Notes: generated by a model not told the origin, from the sequence alone. DNA of 64,000 nt from Sphingomonas edaphi (GCF_003583725.1 NZ_QXTF01000001.1:930001-994000), one strand, 5' to 3'. Shown: positions 42,256 through 51,961, counted from the stretch's first letter. Program-made: numbers and translations.

Positions 42256-44859
42256 CTAGACCAGCGACTTCGACGCCTGCTCGAACACGTCCTTGCTGAG
42301 CCCCGGCGTCGCCACGATCCGTTCCAGTTGCGCACGCATCAACTCGGCCCTTTGCGGTTCGAACCGGCGCCACCGCCCCAGCACTGGAACTTGCCGCGCG
42401 GCAACCTGCGGATTCAGCCTGTCGACCGCTAGGATCATGTCGGTAACGAAGCGGTAGCCACGACCTGATGCGTCGTGGAACGCCCACTGGTTGGCGGCAA
42501 AGTTGGCTACAAGGGCCCGCCAGCGATTGGGATTCTTTAACGTGAAGTCGCGATGCGCCGCGAGTTTCTCCACGACTGACATCGTGTCCGGTCTTTGTGA
42601 CGCAGCCTGCAGTGCGAACCACTTGTCGAGCACCAGCGTATCGGCGCGATAGCGCTCATAGAAGGCGCCGAATGCCGCCTCGCGCTCCGGCGCGTCCAAG
42701 CTGGCCAGAACCATCAACGCCCCTTGCCGGTCCGTCATGTTATCCGCGGCATCAAACTGCATCTTCGCCAATTCGGCACCGCGCCCCGGGTCGCCGGCGG
42801 TTAGCAGGGCAAGCGCCACTGACTTTAGCCGGCGCACGCCCTTCGCATGCGGCGACAGGTCGGACCCGGCGGCTCCGGCAGCTTGTGCCTCCGACAGCAG
42901 GGCGGTCAGCGCTGCGCCGACAGCGCGGCGCAATGCATCGCGGCTGGCGTGGATCGCGTCCGGATCGACGATCTCCATCCGGTCGCCGATCATGGCCTCG
43001 GTCGGCATGGTCAATGCTTCGCCCTTGAAAGCGGGATCAAGCGCATTGGACATCAAAGTGCCGCGCATTGCCTCGATGACGGGCGACGAGTCGATCACCT
43101 CCCCGCGCGCACCGGCGATAAGAGCGCGAAGCATCAACTCCTGCCCTGCCTCGTAACGGGCAAAAGGGTTGGGGTCCGATGCAGCCAGCGTTTCCAGTTC
43201 GCCAGCGCGTCGTTCGGACTGCAACAGTACCGGAGCCGAAAAGTCGCGGTTAATCGACAGGAGCGGCGGTTCGCCGACGCCCTCGAACTCGACCTCTACC
43301 TCTTCCCGGTCAAGCAGGATCAGTCGCTCATCGCCCAACTGCGCGCCGCTATCCGCGCCGATCAGGGCGGTCTTCAGCGGAAGGACCATTGGCTGCTTTC
43401 CACTGTGGCCGGGCGTATCGGGAACGTGTTGGGCAAGCTTGAGGGTCGCGACCCCCGTCGCCGCGTCATGGATCATGTGTGCAGTAACCTTGGGCGTGCC
43501 GGCCTGGCTGTACCATAGGCGAAACTGGCTAAGGTCGATGCCGCTCGCGTCTTCCATGGCCGTCACGAAATCCTCGCAGGTCGCGGCCTGGCCGTCGTGT
43601 CGGTCGAAATAGAGATCGCTGCCCTTCCGGAACGAGTCGGCACCCAGGATCGTCCGCATCATGCGGATGACTTCCGCACCCTTGTTGTACACGGTCGCCG
43701 TATAGAAATTGGTGATCTCGATATAGCTTTCGGGCCGCACTGGATGCGCTAGCGGTCCGCCATCTTCGGGAAATTGGGCGGCGCGGAGTAGCCGGACGTC
43801 GTCGATCCGCTTGACCGCTTCGGACCCCATATCGGCCGAAAAGCTCTGGTCACGGAAGACAGTGAAGCCTTCCTTGAGACTGAGCTGGAACCAGTCGCGG
43901 CAGGTCACGCGGTCGCCCGACCAGTTGTGGAAATACTCGTGAGCCACGACGCCCGCGATATTGTCAAAATCCGCGTCCGTCGCCGTATCCTGGTCGGCCA
44001 GTACGTAGCGCGAATTGAAGATGTTGAGGCCCTTGTTCTCCATCGCGCCGAAATTGAAATCATCGACCGCTACGATGTTGAACAGGTCGAGGTCATATTC
44101 CCGCCCGTAAACCTCCTCGTCCCAGCGCATCGCCGCCTTCAGGCTGTCCATCGCGTGGCGGGTTCGCGGTAAGTCGTTTTCCCGGACCCAGATGGCCAGT
44201 TCGACCTTGCGACCGCTCATCGTCGTGAAGATGTCGCGGTTAGCGCCAAGGTCGCCCGCGACCAGCGCGAACAGATAGCTAGGCTTGGGGAAAGGGTCGT
44301 CCCACAGCGCCCAGTGCGTGCCGTCCTCACCTTCACCGGTCTCGACGAGGTTGCCATTGGCCAGCAAGATTGGGAAGCTGGTCTTGTCAGCGCTCATCCG
44401 CACCCGGTAGCGCGACAGGACGTCAGGGCGGTCGGGATGGAAGGTGATACGGCGAAAACCTTCGCTTTCGCACTGTGTGCAGAGGATCCCGCCGGAAGCA
44501 TAGAGTCCCATTAACTTGCTGTTTGCCGCAGGCGACAGCTCGACCTCAGTCTCTATCGTGCCTTCATTGCCTGACAGCTCAATCACCAGATTGTCGTTGT
44601 GCAGAGCCCAGCGGGCCTGGCTGCCATCTACGTGCACCGAAACGGGCTTCAGTTCGTCTCCTGCCAGTTGCAGCGGCCGGTCATGCTGGCCGTTCCGGAC
44701 GACCTTCAACGTGGACAATACTCGCGTCCTGTCAGCAGAGAGATCGAAATCCAGAGTAACCTCCGGCACCAGCCAATCAGGTGGACGATAATCCTGCCGG
44801 TAGATGGCGACATGCTCCGGCGCGGCCGGTGCTTCGGGGTTCAAAATGGCGTCGGACAT
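42256..44859 (-). CDS. pepN: Aminopeptidase N (M1 family)
   Basis: Zinc metallopeptidase that removes N-terminal residues from peptides. From the ATG at 44859 (867 aa) the exopeptidase motif GAMEN is at 271-275, the zinc site HEYFH at 307-311 (H307, E308, H311) with the third ligand E330 in SLKEGFTVF. The C-terminal helical domain matches the E. coli PepN layout. An upstream Met at 44970 would add 37 non-conserved residues. Confidence 0.95.
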   Translation of the reverse strand: MSDAILNPEAPAAPEHVAIYRQDYRPPDWLVPEVTLDFDLSADRTRVLSTLKVVRNGQHDRPLQLAGDELKPVSVHVDGSQARWALHNDNLVIELSGNEGTIETEVELSPAANSKLMGLYASGGILCTQCESEGFRRITFHPDRPDVLSRYRVRMSADKTSFPILLANGNLVETGEGEDGTHWALWDDPFPKPSYLFALVAGDLGANRDIFTTMSGRKVELAIWVRENDLPRTRHAMDSLKAAMRWDEEVYGREYDLDLFNIVAVDDFNFGAMENKGLNIFNSRYVLADQDTATDADFDNIAGVVAHEYFHNWSGDRVTCRDWFQLSLKEGFTVFRDQSFSADMGSEAVKRIDDVRLLRAAQFPEDGGPLAHPVRPESYIEITNFYTATVYNKGAEVIRMMRTILGADSFRKGSDLYFDRHDGQAATCEDFVTAMEDASGIDLSQFRLWYSQAGTPKVTAHMIHDAATGVATLKLAQHVPDTPGHSGKQPMVLPLKTALIGADSGAQLGDERLILLDREEVEVEFEGVGEPPLLSINRDFSAPVLLQSERRAGELETLAASDPNPFARYEAGQELMLRALIAGARGEVIDSSPVIEAMRGTLMSNALDPAFKGEALTMPTEAMIGDRMEIVDPDAIHASRDALRRAVGAALTALLSEAQAAGAAGSDLSPHAKGVRRLKSVALALLTAGDPGRGAELAKMQFDAADNMTDRQGALMVLASLDAPEREAAFGAFYERYRADTLVLDKWFALQAASQRPDTMSVVEKLAAHRDFTLKNPNRWRALVANFAANQWAFHDASGRGYRFVTDMILAVDRLNPQVAARQVPVLGRWRRFEPQRAELMRAQLERIVATPGLSKDVFEQASKSLV

Positions 44860-44981
44860 GGCTCTCCGCTTAGGCAGCGCACCCGTCCGACGCAACGGCG
44901 ACGGGCCTTTACTAGCGGCGGGGAGAGGTGTTGCGTGGGCGAAACGACAGGCTGGTCTGACCCCTTCCAAAGGGGGAACGC

Positions 44982-45083
44982 GTGCAGATGGCCCCGGACT
45001 GGAAGACGAAGCACCTCGCCGAGCTTCCCGTCGACCTGCGCAGCATGGTTGTCATGACCCCGCCGCCGGCCCCGGCCGACTAA
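44982..45083 (+). CDS. Putative 33-residue peptide with a strong but hairpin-masked ribosome-binding site
   Basis: A GTG start follows AGGGGGAACGC. The product begins VQMAPDWKTKHLAELPVDL and ends in a Pro-rich PPPAPAD tail, with a codon-like composition (few rare residues). The purine-rich site lies in a 6-bp hairpin, CCCCTT (44961-44966) with AAGGGG (44970-44975), which could block translation. It is divergent from pepN and its end overlaps the EamA stop by 4 bp. I have no homologue in mind; whether it is expressed is open. Confidence 0.35.
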   Translation: MQMAPDWKTKHLAELPVDLRSMVVMTPPPAPAD

Positions 45084-46012
45084 CCCGCGTCTGGCGCGGT
45101 TGCCGGAAGCGGCCGCCGGCGCCCAAGCAGCGCGACTAGCATCCCCCCGATCGCCAGCAAGCCGCCCGCGATTGCCAGCGTACTCCAGCGATAGCCTTCG
45201 AACGCAGTCGAGAGGGCCATCGCAATAATCGGTACCATCACACTGGAGTAGGCTGCTTTGCCTGGGCCGATTTTTCGGACGACCGGAAAATAAAGACTGA
45301 AGCACAACACGGATGCCGCGAGGGCGAGGTAGAACAGACCAAACCAATAGCCCGCACGCGTCTCGAAAACCGGCGGGCCTGCGACTGTAAAAGCGATGAC
45401 CGCGTCCAAAACCGCGCCGATAGCCATCGACCAGGCTAACAACGAAGGAAGCGGATGTCGGTGCGCTTCCTTGCCAGCCTGATAGACATTGGCCGCCGAT
45501 GCGCCGAGCAGGCCGAGAAGTGTGAACCCAAGTCCGATGGCGATTTGCCGTCCGTCCAATGCGCTACTGCGAATCTCATGGGCGAACAGCAGACCGACGC
45601 CCGCCACCGCTACCAGTCCTGCGGCAACGAACCGGCGGTTCGGCTTTTGCCCCAGAAATGCCCAAGCCAGCAGGCTGTTGGGAATCAGCAAAAGGGCAAA
45701 TACTGTCGCCACGACGCCGGAGGTGATGAACCGCTCGGCGATATAGACACTGTTGAAATTGACGCAGAACTGCGTGACGCCGATCACCGTCGCCGCGATC
45801 AGCCCCCCGCGATCGATCTTCAACGAATGCCCGCCCCACCATGCGACAAGCGCCATGGCTACGGCCGCGATGGCGAAGCGGTAGGCCACCGACCATTGCG
45901 GCGGCACGACACCGAGCTGGTCGCGTATAACTATCCAGGTCGAGCTCCAGACCAGCGTGAAGATGATGAAGGGAACGGCGATCGACGCGTCGATCCGCGC
46001 GCCGTCCTTCAA
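45080..46012 (-). CDS. EamA/DMT-superfamily transporter
   Basis: 310 residues in ten hydrophobic segments arranged as two EamA halves (VPFIIFTLVWSSTWIVIRDQLG at the start, LLGASAANVYQAGKE in the second half, SSVMVPIIAMALSTAFEGY near the end). Drug/metabolite exporters of this type move amino acids or other small metabolites. The start is a TTG at 46012 overlapping the threonine aldolase stop (TTGA), with GAGG just upstream; the frame is open further back without a better codon. Coupling suggests its substrate may be linked to threonine or glycine metabolism. Confidence 0.82.
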   Translation of the reverse strand: MKDGARIDASIAVPFIIFTLVWSSTWIVIRDQLGVVPPQWSVAYRFAIAAVAMALVAWWGGHSLKIDRGGLIAATVIGVTQFCVNFNSVYIAERFITSGVVATVFALLLIPNSLLAWAFLGQKPNRRFVAAGLVAVAGVGLLFAHEIRSSALDGRQIAIGLGFTLLGLLGASAANVYQAGKEAHRHPLPSLLAWSMAIGAVLDAVIAFTVAGPPVFETRAGYWFGLFYLALAASVLCFSLYFPVVRKIGPGKAAYSSVMVPIIAMALSTAFEGYRWSTLAIAGGLLAIGGMLVALLGRRRPLPATAPDAG

Positions 46013-47010
46013 AGCGCCTCGATCACGGCGGCGAGCCTGGCGACCGCGTCCATGTCCTGATCCCAGCTGGTAACTAGACGAACCTCGCCGGGCGCCCAAT
46101 CGTAGAAATCGAAGCCCTGCGCCCGAACTGAAGCGGCTTCGGTGGCCGTCATGCGGACGAACAGCTCATTGGCCTCTACCGGGTAGACCAGCCGGTCTCG
46201 TGCTGCCTTCGCAAGCGTCGCCGCTGCGCCGTTGGCGGCGCGGGCATTGGTTAGCCACAAGCCGTCCTCCAGCATGGCAAGAATCTGGGCGGCACAATAC
46301 CGGCCCTTAGAAAGCAGATGTCCGGCCCGTTTGCGAAGGCGCGGCACTAATTCGGCCTTGTCCAGGTCGAAAAACACCAGTGCTTCCGCGTTCATGCCCC
46401 CGTTCTTGACGAAGCCAAAGCTCAGCACGTCGACCCCGGCGCGCCAGGTAACGTCCGCCGGATCGGCATTGGCGAAGGCAATGGCGTTGGCAAAACGTGC
46501 GCCGTCCATGTGAAAGCCAAGTCCACGGCGTCTTGCGAGGTCGCCGAGCGCCGCCACTTCGTCGGCCCGGTAGGTCAGACCATATTCGGTGGCGTTTGTA
46601 ATCGACAGAGCCGCCGGTTGAACCTGGTGAACGTCGGCGCGGATACGATCGCATGCCTCGTCCACAGCAGCGGGCAAGAGCTTAGCGCCATCACCGGGTA
46701 ACAGGCTTAGCTTCGCACCATGAGTGAAAAAGCCGGGAGCGCCCGCTTCGTCCTGCTCGATATGAGCGAATTCGTGGCACAGTATTGCGCCGTGAGGGGG
46801 GCAAAGCGCGGCGAGGCCGAGGCAATTGGCTGCTGTGCCCGTGGTAACCCACAGGGCACGGACCGGTTTTCCGAACAGGTCCGAGAAGGCGCCGTCCATG
46901 CGCGCCGACCAGGCATCGCCGTCGTACGCGGTGTCGAGGCGATTGGCATCGACCAGCGCTTGCAGGACCTCGGGGCAGGCGGCGGCAGCGTTATCGGAGA
47001 AGAAGCGCAT
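46009..47010 (-). CDS. ltaE: Low-specificity L-threonine aldolase
   Basis: PLP enzyme that splits L-threonine or allo-threonine into glycine and acetaldehyde. The 333 residues have TGTAANCLGLAALC, the PLP-binding lysine in DVLSFGFVKNGGMNAEAL and the HMDGARFANA block that binds PLP. ATG at 47010 is used; a TTG at 47046 would add 12 residues. It is coupled to the EamA gene and lies close to tRNA-Thr(GGU). Confidence 0.92.
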   Translation of the reverse strand: MRFFSDNAAAACPEVLQALVDANRLDTAYDGDAWSARMDGAFSDLFGKPVRALWVTTGTAANCLGLAALCPPHGAILCHEFAHIEQDEAGAPGFFTHGAKLSLLPGDGAKLLPAAVDEACDRIRADVHQVQPAALSITNATEYGLTYRADEVAALGDLARRRGLGFHMDGARFANAIAFANADPADVTWRAGVDVLSFGFVKNGGMNAEALVFFDLDKAELVPRLRKRAGHLLSKGRYCAAQILAMLEDGLWLTNARAANGAAATLAKAARDRLVYPVEANELFVRMTATEAASVRAQGFDFYDWAPGEVRLVTSWDQDMDAVARLAAVIEAL

Positions 47011-47117
47011 GATGCGCCGTGTGGCGGGGCCAAACGGGAAGGTCAATGCGACGTGCGAACCGCCACTGTCCCACTACCTGAGCGTGTCCGCCCGCACGCC
47101 GGGCCGACTTCAGAAAA

Positions 47118-47192
<75 letters not shown>

Positions 47193-47283
47193 ATGTCGGA
47201 AGGACGGGCGGGCCTATGGCCGAGCCGTGCGCACCCGTCAACCCGCTTGCCGCGCGGCATCGGGAATATTAGCGCATTAGGCC

Positions 47284-47412
47284 ATGACCAAAGGTGACAA
47301 GGACAAGGCGGAACGGCTGGCGGCGGCGCTTCGCGAAAATTTGCGGCGGCGCAAGGCGCAGTCGCGCGACGTTCAGCCGAAGAGCGACCCGAACCAGGCC
47401 GCCAGCGAATAG
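47284..47412 (+). CDS. Small basic helical protein (42 aa)
   Basis: Encodes MTKGDKDKAERLAAALRENL followed by RRRKAQSRD and a polar tail. The central part would form one amphipathic, highly basic helix. The pattern AERLAAALRENLRRRKAQ resembles a tiny conserved protein I associate with sphingomonads, which is why I call it. Its 3' end is antisense to the end of the next minus-strand gene over 40 bp. Function unknown; nucleic-acid or ribosome binding would fit the charge. Confidence 0.6.
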   Translation: MTKGDKDKAERLAAALRENLRRRKAQSRDVQPKSDPNQAASE

Positions 47413-47531
47413 CCGATATCGAGTCCGCGATTGAGCGCGACCCGCGGACCCAGAATGTAGAGCGCGCCGAGCGCCCAGCCGAGCGCGACCAGCCCTAACG
47501 GCTTAGCGGCGTGCATTGCCTTTCGAGCCAT
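47373..47531 (-). CDS. Small membrane protein (52 aa) overlapping the aminopeptidase P end
   Basis: From the ATG at 47531 (GGAGG seven bases upstream, inside the pepP end) the product has one to two hydrophobic segments: LGLVALGWALGALYILG and IGYSLAAWFGSLFG. An internal ATG at 47516 is also possible. It overlaps the aminopeptidase P 3' end by 37 bp, and its own end is antisense to the small basic gene. No family recognised. Confidence 0.55.
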   Translation of the reverse strand: MARKAMHAAKPLGLVALGWALGALYILGPRVALNRGLDIGYSLAAWFGSLFG

Positions 47532-49294
47532 GCCTTGTCCTCCCCCATAAGCTGCGGACCGATCTTCGCTAGGACCTCAGCATGATAGTCGTTGAGCCAT
47601 TTCAGTTCGGCATCGGACAACATGGCGACGTCGATGAGCCGGGGCTCGATCGGGACGAAGGTCAGCGTGTCGAAGCCGAGCATTTCCTTTTCCGCTCCCG
47701 GAATCGATCTTTCGACCACGAGCACGAGATTCTCGATGCGGATGCCATATTCGCCTGTCTTGTAATAGCCGGGCTCGTTGGAAAGGATCATGCCCGCCTG
47801 AAGCGGCTCGTCGCCGCCGGCCTGCGAGCTTCCGACCGGCGAGATGCGCTGCGGGCCCTCGTGAACCGACAGGAAGGCGCCGACCCCATGGCCGGTACCA
47901 TGCGCATAGTCGACGCCCGCTTCCCACAGCGGGCGGCGGGCGAAACTGTCCAGCTGCGACCCTCGCGTTCCCTTGGGGAATAGCGCGGTGGCGATGCCGA
48001 TGTGTCCCTTCAGCACACGAGTGAAGCGGTCGATCATCTCCTCCGTCGGCTCGCCAATCGGCACGGTGCGCGTAATGTCGGTAGTGCCGTCCTGGTACTG
48101 ACCGCCCGAATCGACGAGGTAGAGCGTGCCTGTCTTGAACGGCAAGTTGGATTCCGCGGTGCCCTTGTAGTGGGGTAGCGCGCCATTCGGTCCATAGGCG
48201 GAAATCGTATCGAAGCTGAGATCGCGGACATCACCATGCTCGTGACGAAAGGCTTCCAGCCGATCTGCCGCGATCATCTCGTCGACGCCACCCTTCGGGG
48301 CCTCGTCCTCGACCCATTTCAGAAAGCGCGACACCGCCGCGCCGTCACGGGCCTGCGCCGCCTTGTGACCCGCGATCTCTGTTGCATTCTTGATTGCTTT
48401 CGGAAGCACTGCGGGATCGCGGCGGCTGAGGATGCGTGCCCCGCCTTCCTCGAGTGCTTGCGGGATGGCGGCAACCGACCGCTCAGGATCCACCGCGACC
48501 AGCTTGCCGGACAACGACTTCAGATAGGATGCGAACTCAGATCGCTCGTGCAGGCGGACGCCGTTGCCAAGATGCGCGCGAACGTCGTCACCGATTTTCT
48601 CACCCTCTGTGAACAGATCCGCCGTACCGTCGGCATGAACCACGGCGTACGCCAGCGCTACGGGCGTGTGTGTGACGTCCGCGCCGCGGACGTTAAACGT
48701 CCAGGCGATTGAATCGAGTGCCGCCAGCACCGCAGCATCCGCGCCTTCCTTGGACAGCCAGTCGGCCATGTCATGCCGCTTCTCCGCCGACGATTTGCCG
48801 GCAAGCTCTTCACTCTGGACGATTAGCCTTGCCTTTGAAGGTTCGGGACGGTCAGCCCAAACCGCGTCGATTGGGTTGCGCTTGACCGCCACCAACTCCG
48901 CGCCCTTAGCTGCCAGCGAGGCAGTCGCCTGTCTTACCCAGTCGCGGCTGTGCAACCAGGGATCGTAGCCGATGCGCGCTCCGTTCGGCGCATTGTCCTG
49001 CAGCCACTGCGCGACGCTGGTTTCCGGAACCGACTGGTAGGTCCATTCGGTTGGGCTGACCTGCTGGCGCACCTGGATGGTATATCGCCCGTCGGTGAAG
49101 ATCGCCGCTTCTTCCGGTAGCACCGCCGCCGAACCCGCCGAGCCTTGAAACCCGGTCAGCCAAGCCAGCCGCTGCGCATAGCTGCCGACATATTCGCTCA
49201 TGTGCTCGTCAGTCAGCGGGACGACGAATCCGTCGAGGCGGTCTTCCTTCAGTTGCTGGCGAAGGGCGGCGAGACGGTCGGCATAGGACGACAT
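47495..49294 (-). CDS. pepP: Aminopeptidase P (Xaa-Pro aminopeptidase, long XPNPEP1 type)
   Basis: Releases the N-terminal residue before proline. The 599 residues have two creatinase-like N-terminal domains and the M24 catalytic domain with metal ligands in LVDSGGQYQDGTTDITRT (two Asp), YAHGTGHGVGAFLSVHEGP (His), SNEPGYY (Glu) and IRIENLVLV (Glu). The length fits the eukaryote-like long form rather than the ~440-aa E. coli PepP. Divergent from oligopeptidase B; both degrade proline-containing or basic peptides. Confidence 0.92.
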   Translation of the reverse strand: MSSYADRLAALRQQLKEDRLDGFVVPLTDEHMSEYVGSYAQRLAWLTGFQGSAGSAAVLPEEAAIFTDGRYTIQVRQQVSPTEWTYQSVPETSVAQWLQDNAPNGARIGYDPWLHSRDWVRQATASLAAKGAELVAVKRNPIDAVWADRPEPSKARLIVQSEELAGKSSAEKRHDMADWLSKEGADAAVLAALDSIAWTFNVRGADVTHTPVALAYAVVHADGTADLFTEGEKIGDDVRAHLGNGVRLHERSEFASYLKSLSGKLVAVDPERSVAAIPQALEEGGARILSRRDPAVLPKAIKNATEIAGHKAAQARDGAAVSRFLKWVEDEAPKGGVDEMIAADRLEAFRHEHGDVRDLSFDTISAYGPNGALPHYKGTAESNLPFKTGTLYLVDSGGQYQDGTTDITRTVPIGEPTEEMIDRFTRVLKGHIGIATALFPKGTRGSQLDSFARRPLWEAGVDYAHGTGHGVGAFLSVHEGPQRISPVGSSQAGGDEPLQAGMILSNEPGYYKTGEYGIRIENLVLVVERSIPGAEKEMLGFDTLTFVPIEPRLIDVAMLSDAELKWLNDYHAEVLAKIGPQLMGEDKAWLERQCTPLSR

Positions 49295-49389
49295 GGAGCA
49301 CCATTTGGCTAGAAGGTGAGGAATCGCCGCCCTGTTAGCGAAGTTTTGCGCTGGACGCGACGGGGCAGCCTCTGCTTGTTTGCCATCCC

Positions 49390-51531
49390 ATGAGAACGAT
49401 CGCGCTTGCGATGGGGCTGGCCGCCACCATCTTCGCCGTTACCGAATCCCCAGCCCAGAAAGCGACCATGTCCACGACGAGCACCCTTCCCGCCCCGCCC
49501 CGCGCCGAGCAGCGACCCCACAGCTATGAGCGGCATGGCGTGCGGGTCGAGGATCCATACGCCTGGCTGCGAGACAAGGAATATCCGACCGTCAACGACA
49601 AGGATGTCCTCAATTACCTGAAGGCCGAGAACGCCTACTTCGAAGCCGCGATGAAGCCGCATGCCGGGCTGACAGAAGAAATCTTCCAGGAGATGAAGGG
49701 CCGAATCAAGGAGGACGACAGCTCGGTTCCCCTGAAGGATGGCGACTGGCTGTATCGCAGCGCATTCAAGCAAGGCACCCAGTATCGCGACTGGTATCGC
49801 CGGCCCGTCGCGGGCGGCAACGAAGTGCTAATCTACAGCGAGAATGCGGAAGCCGAAGGCAAGGAATATTACAGGCTCGGCGCGTTCACGGTCAGCCCGA
49901 ACGGCAAGATGCTGGCGACGTTAGTGGACGACGACGGTTCGGAACGCTTCAAGCTGGTCGTCCGCGAACTTGCGACCGGCAAGGAACTGGAAACGGTGAC
50001 CGAAGTCGGCATCGGCAACCCGGTCTGGACCAGCGATTCCAAGGGGCTGGTATTCACCGAAGTCAACGACCAGTGGCGAAGCTACCGCGCTCGTTACCAT
50101 GTCATTGGCGAACCGCTTTCAGCGACGAAAACGCTTTACGAGGAAAAGGGCGACATCGCCTTTTCGGTCGGAGTTAACCGCACGACCGACGACAGCCTGA
50201 TCGTCATTTCGACGGGCAACAATTCATCGAATGAGGTACGTCTAGTCCGTGCCGACAAACCCGATGAGCCGCAAATGCTCGTGCGCGCGCGCAAGCCCGA
50301 CGTCCAGTATGAGGTCGATGCCGCCCACGGGAAGCTGTGGATCCTCACTAACGACAAGCACGTCAATTTCCGGATTGCTTCGGCCGACCCGAAGTCGCCC
50401 GGCGAATGGACCGAGGTCGTAGCCGGCAGCGATCGAACCTACCTTCGAGGGATTACGGCGCACCGCGACCATTTACTGATCACCAGCAGGGTCGACGGCC
50501 TCGACCAGCTTGTCCTGCGCGACTATTCCAGCGGCGCGCAGGAGCGCGTCCCGTTTACTGAGGCGAGCTACAGCGCAGGCTTCTCTGGCAACCCTGAGTA
50601 TGCGCCTGACAGCTACCGACTGACCTATTCGTCGATGGTCACGCCGCAGACAGTCTACGACTACCACCCGGCCGACAAGCGGCTCGAGGTCCGCAAGGTG
50701 CAGGAAATCCCGTCGGGCTACGACCCGTCGAAATATGTCACCGAACGGATGATGATCACCGCGCGCGACGGCGCCAAAGTGCCGGTTTCAATCGTCCGGC
50801 TGAAGAGTTTCCAGAAAGATGGCTCGGGCAAGCTGTTCGTCTACGGCTATGGAGCCTACGGTTACGCCATCCCGCCCAGCTTCTCGACCTCGCGGCTCAG
50901 CTTGGTCGATCGCGGCTTCGCTTACGCCATTGCCCACATCCGGGGTGGCGATGATCTTGGCTATCAATGGTTCCTGGACGGCAAGCTTAGGAAGCGGAAC
51001 AACACGTTCAACGACTTCGTCGACGTTACCAAGGGCCTGATTGACGCAGGCTATGCAAAGCCCGGCCGCGTCGCGGCGCAGGGAGGTTCGGCCGGCGGCG
51101 AACTGATGGGCGCGGTGGTTAATCAGGCGCCTGAACTGTTCGGCGCGATCGTTGCCGATGTACCCTTCGTCGACGTTCTGAACACCATGCTCGACGACAC
51201 GCTGCCGCTGACGCCGGGCGAATGGACCGAGTGGGGCAACCCGATCACTGATCGCGAAGCATTCGAACTGCTGAAGAGTTACAGCCCCTACGACAATGTC
51301 CGGAAACAGGCCTATCCGCCGATGCTGATCACCGGCGGCCTTAACGATCCGCGCGTCACTTATTGGGAGCCAGCGAAGTGGGCGGCCAGGCTGCGTGCGA
51401 GTAAGACCGACCAGAATCTTCTTCTCCTGAAAATCAACATGGGCGCCGGCCACGGCGGGAAGTCGGGGCGCTGGAATAGCCTCCATGAGGTCGCGGAAGC
51501 CTATACTTTCGTCGTGACGCAGATTCCGTGA
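49390..51531 (+). CDS. ptrB: Oligopeptidase B-like S9 serine peptidase
   Basis: 713 residues with an N-terminal seven-bladed propeller and the alpha/beta-hydrolase catalytic domain. The triad is S567 in GGSAGG, D653 in LNDPRV and H688 in GAGHGG. HIRGGDDLGYQWFLDGK and RVAAQGGSAGGELMGA are OpB/prolyl-oligopeptidase blocks. OpB cleaves after Arg/Lys in short peptides. A weak signal-like N-terminus (TIALAMGLAATIFAVTESPAQ) suggests export, unlike the cytosolic E. coli enzyme. Confidence 0.9.
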   Translation: MRTIALAMGLAATIFAVTESPAQKATMSTTSTLPAPPRAEQRPHSYERHGVRVEDPYAWLRDKEYPTVNDKDVLNYLKAENAYFEAAMKPHAGLTEEIFQEMKGRIKEDDSSVPLKDGDWLYRSAFKQGTQYRDWYRRPVAGGNEVLIYSENAEAEGKEYYRLGAFTVSPNGKMLATLVDDDGSERFKLVVRELATGKELETVTEVGIGNPVWTSDSKGLVFTEVNDQWRSYRARYHVIGEPLSATKTLYEEKGDIAFSVGVNRTTDDSLIVISTGNNSSNEVRLVRADKPDEPQMLVRARKPDVQYEVDAAHGKLWILTNDKHVNFRIASADPKSPGEWTEVVAGSDRTYLRGITAHRDHLLITSRVDGLDQLVLRDYSSGAQERVPFTEASYSAGFSGNPEYAPDSYRLTYSSMVTPQTVYDYHPADKRLEVRKVQEIPSGYDPSKYVTERMMITARDGAKVPVSIVRLKSFQKDGSGKLFVYGYGAYGYAIPPSFSTSRLSLVDRGFAYAIAHIRGGDDLGYQWFLDGKLRKRNNTFNDFVDVTKGLIDAGYAKPGRVAAQGGSAGGELMGAVVNQAPELFGAIVADVPFVDVLNTMLDDTLPLTPGEWTEWGNPITDREAFELLKSYSPYDNVRKQAYPPMLITGGLNDPRVTYWEPAKWAARLRASKTDQNLLLLKINMGAGHGGKSGRWNSLHEVAEAYTFVVTQIP

Positions 51532-51929
51532 CACGGCCCATCTTCGAGCATCGTATCGTCGCCCCGGCTTCGGCGATCGACGAGCTGGGGCATGTGAATA
51601 ATGCGGTGTGGGTTCAGTGGATTCAGGAAGTGGCGCTGGCTCATTGGTACAGCGTCGCCGATCCGCAGCACCAGGACAATTACATCTGGGTCGTGGTGCG
51701 GCACGAAATCGATTATCTCAGGGCAGCGTTTGAAGGAGATCTGCTGACCGGCCGGACGTGGGTCGGCGACGCGCCTCGCGGCGCGCGGTTCGATCGGCAT
51801 ATGGAATTCGTTGGCGAAGACGGCAAGGTGCGCGTTCGCGCCACGACACAATGGGCGATTATCGACAAGGCAACGGGCCGCCCGATGCGGGTCCCGACCG
51901 AAGTCATCGCGCCGTTTATGGGCGATTGA
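51528..51929 (+). CDS. 4HBT-family acyl-CoA thioesterase
   Basis: GTG start overlapping the oligopeptidase stop (GTGA). The 133-residue hotdog protein has the family block AIDELGHVNNAVWVQWIQEVA with the catalytic Asp at about 18, then VRHEIDYLRAAFEGDLL and RATTQWAIIDKATGRP. Hydrolyses an acyl-CoA of unknown chain. It is followed by maiA after a short gap in the same direction. Confidence 0.88.
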   Translation: MTRPIFEHRIVAPASAIDELGHVNNAVWVQWIQEVALAHWYSVADPQHQDNYIWVVVRHEIDYLRAAFEGDLLTGRTWVGDAPRGARFDRHMEFVGEDGKVRVRATTQWAIIDKATGRPMRVPTEVIAPFMGD

Positions 51930-51961
51930 CGAGCGGGGCGAAGCAGGCGCAGGCTTTGCTT

